A stretch of DNA of 64,000 nt from Crenobacter caeni. Its GTDB lineage: Bacteria > Pseudomonadota > Gammaproteobacteria > Burkholderiales > Chromobacteriaceae. The notes beneath the pieces are model-generated. The model searched no databases and had not been told where the DNA came from. It saw only the letters and a program-made list of their open reading frames with translations. Both the position numbers and the translations under genes were made by a program. Location: contig NZ_JAAGAA010000004.1 in the NCBI RefSeq assembly GCF_010435965.1, forward strand, positions 226,534 through 290,533, written 5' to 3'. Every line of letters begins with the position of its first letter. The stretch's first letter is position 1. Positions 62,935 to 64,000 of the stretch are shown piece after piece.

Positions 62935-63658
62935 GTTCCTGACGGCGAGCTGGGCGGCGCCGGCGTGCGTGCGCACGCTGGTGACCACCCGCGCCGGTGG
63001 CGAGAGCCAGCCGCCGTGGGCGGGCTTCAACCTGGCGATGCACGTGGGGGACGACGCGCTCGCCGTCGCCCACAACCGCGAGGCGCTGCGCGCCCACCTG
63101 CCGGCAGAGCCGGCGTGGCTTAACCAGGTGCACGGCGTGCACGTGGTCGACGCGGGCGAACTCTCCGGCGCGGTGCCGGACGCCGACGCCAGCGTCGCGC
63201 ACGGCGCGGGCGCCGTCTGCGTGGTGATGACCGCCGACTGCCTGCCGGTGCTGTTGTGCGACAAGGCCGGCAGCGTGGTCGGCGCCGCGCACGCCGGCTG
63301 GCGCGGCCTGGCCGACGGCGTGCTCGAAGCGACCGTCGCCGCGATGGGCGTGCCATCGGGCGAAATCCTCGCCTGGCTCGGCCCCGCCATCGGCCCGGAC
63401 GCGTTCGAGGTCGGCGCCGAGGTGCGCGCGCACTTTGTCGCGCACGCGCCCGAAGCCGCCGAGGCATTCAGCGACATCGGCGACGGCAAATACCTCGCCG
63501 ACATCTACCTGCTCGCCCGCCAGCGCCTGGCCGAGGCAGGCGTCACCGAGGTGAGCGGCGGCGAGCACTGCACGGTGATCGAACGCGAGCGTTTCTTCTC
63601 GTACCGGCGCGACGGCGTCACCGGCCGCATGGCGAGCCTGGTCTGGCTCGAACCGTAA
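62921..63658 (+). CDS. pgeF: Laccase-domain protein PgeF/YfiH
   Basis: A 245-residue protein of the multicopper polyphenol oxidase-like (YlmD/YfiH) family, shown in other species to cleave purine nucleosides and to correct peptidoglycan precursors. Motifs are VMTADCLPVLLCD and GAAHAGWRGLADG, with the metal-ligand His and Cys in them. It overlaps rluD by 14 bases, as expected for an operon. A terminator follows. Confidence 0.92.
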   Translation: MSATEFLTASWAAPACVRTLVTTRAGGESQPPWAGFNLAMHVGDDALAVAHNREALRAHLPAEPAWLNQVHGVHVVDAGELSGAVPDADASVAHGAGAVCVVMTADCLPVLLCDKAGSVVGAAHAGWRGLADGVLEATVAAMGVPSGEILAWLGPAIGPDAFEVGAEVRAHFVAHAPEAAEAFSDIGDGKYLADIYLLARQRLAEAGVTEVSGGEHCTVIERERFFSYRRDGVTGRMASLVWLEP

Positions 63659-63681
63659 GCGCCCTGCCCGCCCCGCGACAT

Positions 63682-63705
63682 AACCCGGCCTTGCGCCGGG
63701 TTTTT
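63682..63705 (+). terminator. Terminator of rluD-pgeF
   Basis: AACCCGGC and GCCGGGTT form a perfect 8-base stem with loop CTTGC, running into a T-tract (63701-63705). Confidence 0.85.
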
Positions 63706-63754
63706 GTTTGGCGATATCCCAATCGTAAGTTGGTAGCTTGAACCCGGGTTTTGT

Positions 63755-63900
63755 GTCCGCTGCGCGGACGTGTTTGGGTGCCGCTTCCGCGCTGACCGAG
63801 CGCGGCAAGCGTAGCGGCGCGAGGGAATACGAACGGGCAAGGGGCTAATGTGATGGTCAGCCTGAACTCCAATAGCCCAGCAGGCTACGCTTGCTGGGCT
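63755..63900 (+). ncRNA. Candidate bridge RNA region of the IS110 element
   Basis: Three perfect hairpins lie in the leader: GTCCGC-TGC-GCGGAC (63755-63769), CCGCGCT-GACCG-AGCGCGG (63787-63805) and AGCCCAGCA with TGCTGGGCT around a nine-base loop (63874-63900). In IS110-group elements the non-coding left end before the recombinase encodes a structured bridge RNA with target- and donor-binding loops. Position and folding fit; loop assignment cannot be made from one end. Confidence 0.5.
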
Positions 63901-63927
63901 GTTTCCAATTCGGCGCGGAGGATCATC

Positions 63928-64000
63928 ATGGCAAACATCGCACTTTTCGGTCTGGATATCGGCAAGCAGACCTTCCACGTAGTCGGACATGACGCGCAGG
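63928..64000 (+). CDS. IS110-family DEDD recombinase, N-terminus only
   Basis: The first 24 codons are inside the window, after a GGAGG RBS six bases upstream. The visible MANIALFGLDIGKQTFHVVG matches the start of the IS110/IS1111 RuvC-like DEDD domain, in which the first Asp (GLDIGK) is catalytic. The rest, including the C-terminal serine domain, lies beyond the window, so completeness is unknown. Confidence 0.8.
   Translation, partial: MANIALFGLDIGKQTFHVVGHDAQ

Larger units (their letters stand above)
63740..64000 (+). mobile_element. IS110-family insertion sequence, left part (continues beyond the window)
   Basis: The element is recognised from its recombinase start (63928) and a non-coding leader of about 190 bases with three perfect hairpins. 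The left end is somewhere between 63706 and 63755, immediately after the pgeF terminator; no terminal inverted repeats or target duplication can be seen, which agrees with the family. The left boundary given is approximate. Confidence 0.7.

Overview
This window looks like a chromosomal segment of a GC-rich betaproteobacterium, most probably a member of the Neisseriales (Chromobacteriaceae type). The basis is the mix of genes: a PilY1/PilC-type pilus protein, the dapF-DUF484 pair, the block ribE / ribBA-ribH-nusB-thiL-pgpA, a short bacterial SRP RNA, divergent bamD and rluD-pgeF, and release factor 3. The genus call is inference; no rRNA or tRNA is present to settle it. Genes are densely packed. 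Many are joined by 4-base ATGA or GTGA overlaps, and most of the window is ordinary core chromosome.

Layout. 1-1903 is the 3' part of a pilY1-like gene. 1936-6753 holds a CoxE-like VWA protein on the minus strand, then an oxidation operon (coniferyl-aldehyde-type dehydrogenase, Tat-signal small subunit, GMC flavoprotein) behind a palindromic operator. 6908-13322 is a complete efflux operon (TolC, HlyD, fused double ATPase, two ABC-2 permeases) of the YbhGFSR type. 13374-18604 has a CHASE4-HAMP-PAS-GGDEF diguanylate cyclase, a TetR regulator, an MscS-type channel and prfC. 18732-23739 is the riboflavin / nusB / thiL / pgpA block. 23800-29032 has a FUSC-like membrane protein, a small DNA-binding-like protein, a PilZ protein and a patatin/beta-barrel type Vd autotransporter.

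29059-33136 is a zinc-starvation regulon: a 7-1-7 Zur box, zur, a COG0523 GTPase, a 42-residue membrane peptide gene, znuC, znuB and znuA. 33120-39860 holds a TauE-like membrane protein, an enoyl-CoA hydratase, DUF484 and dapF, a TetR-controlled thioesterase plus dienoyl-CoA isomerase unit, and a TSUP transporter. 39978-48700 has a ClpP-like protease, an NSS transporter, argE, the SRP RNA, an XRE-type regulator, uspA, a thioesterase, a TerB-like protein, moxR, xerC and a DUF1345 protein. 48881-63658 has trpG, trpD, a phosphomannomutase, prmB, a globin-coupled EAL protein, purL, a PII gene with a structured 3' region, a quinone reductase, bamD, and rluD-pgeF.

The last 270 bases are the left part of an IS110-family element: the first codons of its DEDD recombinase, preceded by a non-coding leader with three perfect hairpins where an IS110 bridge RNA would be expected. 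This leader, the 42-residue peptide of the zinc operon, and the nested-hairpin RNA downstream of the PII gene are the features least explained by routine annotation. Cyclic-di-GMP signalling recurs in the window (cyclase at 13374, PilZ effector at 25235, EAL phosphodiesterase at 52955). So does TetR-type control: two regulators, plus dyads upstream of three operons.
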